Positions 60,240-64,000 of a stretch of 64,000 nt of DNA are shown here, in pieces. The position numbers were made by a program, and so were the translations under genes. This DNA is from Mucilaginibacter aurantiaciroseus (GTDB lineage Bacteria; Bacteroidota; Bacteroidia; Sphingobacteriales; Sphingobacteriaceae). Every line of letters begins with the position of its first letter. The first letter of the stretch is position 1. The notes under the pieces are model-generated. The model made no database searches. It was not told where the DNA came from and was given only the letters and a program-made list of their open reading frames with translations. The DNA is taken from contig NZ_JAMXOF010000001.1 in assembly GCF_024055595.1 (NCBI RefSeq), positions 434,001 to 498,000 on the forward strand, in the 5' to 3' direction.

Positions 60240-61859
60240 ATGAGATTTTTTCTAAAGGTTTTATTTACGATGCTGCTTGCGTACCCGGCCGTTTCTTTAG
60301 GTTACGGTACTGATAGTTTGCTTACAGCCTTAAAAACAGAGATTAGTAAAAAAAATATTTATGAAGGCAAAAAGCAAACCAGGATACTTAGTCTTAAGCA
60401 GCAACAACACGCCACGTCAAGGCTTGATTATGCCAAACAGTACGACTTATGCATTAAATTGTATGATGAATATAAATCATACCAATATGATTCGGCCTAT
60501 GTTTATGTAAATAAGCTAAAGGAACTAAGCGTATCAATGAACGATATGTCGAGGTCCTATTACAGCCAGATCAAATTGGGTTTTATCCTCCTTTCGTCGG
60601 GCATGTTTAAGGAAACTTTTGACAGCATGAGTAAGGTTAATCCAAAAGTGCTTAACGATTCGATGAAGGTGGAGTACTATTTTATTATGTACCGCTGTAA
60701 CAGCGATCTTGCCAAATACAACAATGATAAATATTCATCTCCGGGCTATATTAAAACCAGTAATGCCTATATCGATTCGGCCATCGGTCTAACCAAAAAG
60801 GGATCGACAGAGTGGATGCATTATACAGGGTTAAAGGATGCGCAAATTGGCAATGAGCCAACAGGCAATGACGAACTAAGCAAAATATTAAAGTCGGGCA
60901 GGCCAATTTCTATGCACCTGCGGGCTATGATTAATTGTTCGCTTGCCATTACTTATCTAAACTCCAATAGGAAAGAAGAAGCGTTACCTTTACTCATTCA
61001 ATCGGCCATTGCAGATGTTAAATCATCAACAAAAGAAACTGTAGCGTTATTTACCCTTGCAGAGCAGCTTTACAAAACAGGTAATATAAAAGATGCTTAC
61101 GCTTTTATTCAACTGGCTAAATCTGATGCTGATTTTTATGGTGCAAGGCAGCGTAAAATACAGATCGGGGCTATATTACCGTTGGTAGCTGCCGAGGAAC
61201 TAAACCATTCCGAGAACGAGAAGCATACCATATTAATGTACCTTTTGGCTATAACCGCCCTGGCATCATTGGTTATATTGTTTTTGGTTATGATATACAA
61301 ACAGTTAGGGAAACTTAAACACAAAGAGCATATCATTGAAGAACAGAATATCCAGTTGAAAGATATAAATCACAAGTTAGGGGAAGATGCGCACATTAAA
61401 GAAGAATATATAGGGCAGTTTTTTAAGATCATATCAGGCTATATTTTAAAACTGGAGAAATTAAAAATGTCGGTAGATACTAAATTGTCTATAAAGAAAT
61501 ACGATGATATCCGGCTGATAGTAAATAACATCAATATAAAAAAGGAGCGGGAAGCGTTATATTACAGCTTCGACCATATTTTTTTAAAAATTTTCCCAAA
61601 CTTTATACCGGTATTTAATTCTCAGTTTGAAGAAAAAGACCAGGTATGGCCACACGAGCATGAGGTGTTAAATACGGATCTGCGCATATTCGCGCTTATT
61701 CGCATGGGCATAAATGATAACGAAACTATCGCGAAAATTTTAGAATATTCTGTAAATACCATTTACGTATATAAAATGCGTATCAAAGCCAAAGCCAAAA
61801 ACCCCGACCGGTTTGAACAGTGTATCATGAACATTAAGGCCGTTGCAGCCGTTGAATAA
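60240..61859 (+). CDS. SusR-like membrane-spanning regulator (DUF6377 type)
   Basis: 539 residues. Signal peptide (FFLKVLFTMLLAYPAVSLGY), then a periplasmic helical repeat region (about 30-330, TPR-like), one membrane segment near 340-362 (LMYLLAITALASLVILFLVM), a coiled coil (QLGKLKHKEHIIEEQ), and a C-terminal HTH: IFALIRMGINDNETIAKILE followed by YSVNTIYVYKMRIKAKAK, which is LuxR-like. This is the layout of SusR, the maltose-sensing regulator of the Bacteroides starch locus. It lies directly upstream of SusC, so it probably controls it. Confidence 0.88.
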   Translation: MRFFLKVLFTMLLAYPAVSLGYGTDSLLTALKTEISKKNIYEGKKQTRILSLKQQQHATSRLDYAKQYDLCIKLYDEYKSYQYDSAYVYVNKLKELSVSMNDMSRSYYSQIKLGFILLSSGMFKETFDSMSKVNPKVLNDSMKVEYYFIMYRCNSDLAKYNNDKYSSPGYIKTSNAYIDSAIGLTKKGSTEWMHYTGLKDAQIGNEPTGNDELSKILKSGRPISMHLRAMINCSLAITYLNSNRKEEALPLLIQSAIADVKSSTKETVALFTLAEQLYKTGNIKDAYAFIQLAKSDADFYGARQRKIQIGAILPLVAAEELNHSENEKHTILMYLLAITALASLVILFLVMIYKQLGKLKHKEHIIEEQNIQLKDINHKLGEDAHIKEEYIGQFFKIISGYILKLEKLKMSVDTKLSIKKYDDIRLIVNNINIKKEREALYYSFDHIFLKIFPNFIPVFNSQFEEKDQVWPHEHEVLNTDLRIFALIRMGINDNETIAKILEYSVNTIYVYKMRIKAKAKNPDRFEQCIMNIKAVAAVE

Positions 61860-62315
61860 TTAAATTTTAAATTGTAATATTTCTGATACTTTAAAAACTA
61901 TATAAGTAACCTAATTGGTAGGTTTTGTAAAGAAAAACCGTTAACTAAGTTTATATTTTTTAGGGTGTTTTAACAATTAAAACATTGATAAACAAGTATT
62001 TATGTTTTTTAAAGTTTATATTTTTTTGTAACGCCAATAAAGTAGTAGGGAATGAGCCGTGAGACATACATCTTTGTATTCAGATAAAAAGTTTTTTGAG
62101 CTTAACCAACTTTAAAAACCAGATATGTAGCTTTAAAGAGCGCATTTATAAACCAATATATACTGTTTCAATTTTTCGAGTTTTTATTACACAACTAACT
62201 ATTGTGTGCGTCTGTAAATTTGTTTGCCTGTTTTAATAGCGTAAGCCATTTCCGGAGATTCATATGAACCATGTACTAACAATTATATAACCAATTATTA
62301 ATTAAACCCCAAACT
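61860..62315. other. Long AT-rich leader region before SusC
   Basis: 456 bases with no gene. It holds TAAATTTG (62215-62222), a minus-7 match, 94 bases before the ATG. No minus-33 partner, no strong hairpin and no clear operator were found. It is the expected control region for the SusC operon. Confidence 0.5.
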
Positions 62316-64000
62316 ATGCAAATTAAAAACTTACTCACACTATGTTTTTTTGCTTTAACTTGTTTCTTTGTTCAGCCAGTATTGGCTCAAAACAAAGTTA
62401 TTACAGGTAAGGTAACTGACAAAAAAGACGGTTCAACGCTTATTGGCGTATCTATTGGTGCCACAGGCGGTGTTGGCACCTTAACAAGTGCAGACGGTAC
62501 CTTCAGGCTTTCTATACCTGCAAGCACAACTTCTTTAAATATAACCTATATAGGTTATAAAGCCCAGGTAGTAAACCTTGAGGGCAAAACATTTTTGGCT
62601 GTAAGTCTTGAGTCGACAAATACAGCGTTAAATGAAGTTGTTGTTATCGGTTACGGTACACAGCGTATTAAAGATGCAACAGGCTCTGTAGCTTCATTAA
62701 GTCCTAAAGATTTTAACAAGGGTATTATTACAACTCCAGACCAGTTATTACAAGGGCGTATTTCGGGCGTACAGGTTACACCATCAAGTGGTGAGCCAGG
62801 CGCGGCTGCTACTATTAATATTCGTGGTGCCGGTTCTATTCGTTCTGGCGATGGTCCGTTATATGTAGTAGATGGTATTCCGTTAGATAATGGTGGTACA
62901 TCTGGCGGCTACGGCGTAGGTGCAGGCAGCTCATCAGCACGTAATCCGTTGGCATTTCTTAATCCGGCCGATATCGAAAATATATCTGTATTAAAAGATG
63001 CATCATCTGCTGCTATATATGGTTCTCGTGGTGCAAATGGTGTAATATTAATTACCACACGCAAGGGCCGTAAAGGGCAGGGCGTCCAGTTCTCTGCAAA
63101 TACGAGTCTTGCCACAACAGCAAAAAGATATGATATACTTAACCGTAGTCAGTTTCTTGAAGCAGTAGCAGCAGTGGGTGCTAATGCAGGCCCTGCATCG
63201 TCAGGTGGTGTTGATTACGGAGGCAACACGGATTGGCAAAAGGAAATTTTCCGTACAGCAATATCTCAAAACTATAATGTTGGTTTTGGTGGTGCAAACA
63301 ATACATCTAACTATCGCGCATCAATCGGTTATGATGACCAGAAAGGCATTGTTAAAAATTCTGGGCTTAAACGTTTAAATGCACGTATCAACGCTTCCAA
63401 ATCATTTTTTAGTGAGCGGTTGAAATTTGATCTACAATCAGCTTATTCAAACGTAAAAAATCAATTTGCTCCAGTTACAAACAATGCTGGTTTCAACGGT
63501 AGTTTAATTGGTGCGGCTATTCAACTTAACCCAACTGCACCTGTATTTGATGACCAAGGCCGTTATTTTAATTTAAACGGTTATAACTCTGATGGCTTCC
63601 CTAACGGTAATGGCTTTAGAAATCCGGTTTCATTACTAAACCAAATAGATGATAGGGATAATATTAATAGGTACTTAAATAACCTTACTATGACTGTTAG
63701 GTTATTTGAAGGCCTCTCTTACAAAGGAAACTTTGGAGCTGATATATCAAGGGGTGTTAGAAAAACGTACTACGATCCCAAAGTTGTTGGTTACACCGAT
63801 GCAATTGGTATCAGACAAGTTAATTTCCCTTCTCCAACAGGTAATGGTACTGCAATTAATCAGTATAATGAATTAACAAATTATACTACTGAGCATACTT
63901 TAAACTATGATAAAAAATGGAGCAACAATAGCAGTTTAACTGCCTTATTAGGTTATTCATACCAGACATTTAAAAACTTTAATCGTAATGAATTTGGGTT
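62316..64000 (+). CDS. SusC/RagA family TonB-linked outer membrane protein, 3' end outside window
   Basis: 561 residues visible from ATG 62316, no stop before the window end; full-length members are about 1,000. Signal peptide (NLLTLCFFALTCFFVQPVLA), then a carboxypeptidase-regulatory-like domain (VITGKVTDKKDGSTLIGVSI), the SusC motif NEVVVIGYGTQRIKDATGSV (TonB box region), and a plug with GRISGVQVTPSSGEPGAAAT and GDGPLYVVDGIPLDN. The beta-barrel strands follow. It imports oligosaccharides, and SusD should lie just past the edge. Confidence 0.96.
   Translation, partial: MQIKNLLTLCFFALTCFFVQPVLAQNKVITGKVTDKKDGSTLIGVSIGATGGVGTLTSADGTFRLSIPASTTSLNITYIGYKAQVVNLEGKTFLAVSLESTNTALNEVVVIGYGTQRIKDATGSVASLSPKDFNKGIITTPDQLLQGRISGVQVTPSSGEPGAAATINIRGAGSIRSGDGPLYVVDGIPLDNGGTSGGYGVGAGSSSARNPLAFLNPADIENISVLKDASSAAIYGSRGANGVILITTRKGRKGQGVQFSANTSLATTAKRYDILNRSQFLEAVAAVGANAGPASSGGVDYGGNTDWQKEIFRTAISQNYNVGFGGANNTSNYRASIGYDDQKGIVKNSGLKRLNARINASKSFFSERLKFDLQSAYSNVKNQFAPVTNNAGFNGSLIGAAIQLNPTAPVFDDQGRYFNLNGYNSDGFPNGNGFRNPVSLLNQIDDRDNINRYLNNLTMTVRLFEGLSYKGNFGADISRGVRKTYYDPKVVGYTDAIGIRQVNFPSPTGNGTAINQYNELTNYTTEHTLNYDKKWSNNSSLTALLGYSYQTFKNFNRNEFG

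Overview
The window looks like a chromosomal segment of a Bacteroidota bacterium, most likely family Sphingobacteriaceae (Mucilaginibacter/Pedobacter type). The reasons are a type IX secretion plug protein, a TamL lipoprotein, a GldF-GldG gliding ABC transporter next to dnaN, a SusC/TonB receptor with a SusR-like regulator, OlsF-like and class I aldolase genes, and promoters with the TAnnTTTG minus-7 box of this phylum. The genus is an inference. No rRNA, CRISPR array, prophage or plasmid gene was seen. The only mobile-type gene is a REP-associated tyrosine transposase.

Layout. 1-9.2 kb: partial T9SS plug protein, ABC-F ATPase, Tat-exported SGNH hydrolase, pyrD with a small unknown gene, a 58-residue basic protein, tRNA-Cys, a SpoU-type RNA methyltransferase and divergent TamL. 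9.3-16.6 kb: a membrane protein, TspO, then tyrosine catabolism (hmgA-hppD leftward; fumarylacetoacetase, a flavin reductase-like protein and class I fructose-bisphosphate aldolase rightward). 16.7-20.8 kb: peroxiredoxin, a LiaF-like/LytS/LytR signalling operon, and a RAYT transposase framed by REP palindrome pairs. 20.8-30.5 kb: agmatine deiminase and N-carbamoylputrescine amidase (putrescine synthesis), a UPF0104-type membrane protein, aromatic amino acid hydroxylase (feeding phenylalanine into the tyrosine pathway), SDR, ssb, Old Yellow Enzyme, OsmC, DUF4230. 30.6-36.2 kb: paired M16 peptidases, an AI-2E-type transporter and glycyl-tRNA synthetase. 36.3-42 kb: GldA-like ATPase, two tandem beta-barrel proteins, a fused GldF-GldG and dnaN. 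42-46 kb: two DUF4397 lipoproteins, DedA, a zinc-dependent phospholipase C family protein and a methyltransferase. 46-54 kb: rpsT, radC, pheT, a coiled-coil protein, zapA, a structured RNA that fits 6S RNA, rny and an Mpo1-like protein. 54-64 kb: an OlsF-like bifunctional acyltransferase, a helix-hairpin-helix protein, apt, and the start of a probable alpha-glucan locus (GH31, SusR-like regulator, SusC running off the end).

The most unusual signals are non-coding. A family of GTCC/GGAC-tandem palindromes clusters between 46.1 and 54.0 kb and has a look-alike inside pheT. REP pairs surround the RAYT gene, and a degenerate third pair lies between the divergent tyrosine operons. A 13-bp closing stem marks a structured RNA of about 165 nt between zapA and rny. 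Several minus-7 boxes lie only 4-8 bases from the start codon, which suggests leaderless mRNAs. A perfect 28-bp operator-like palindrome lies between ssb and a zinc-ribbon gene.
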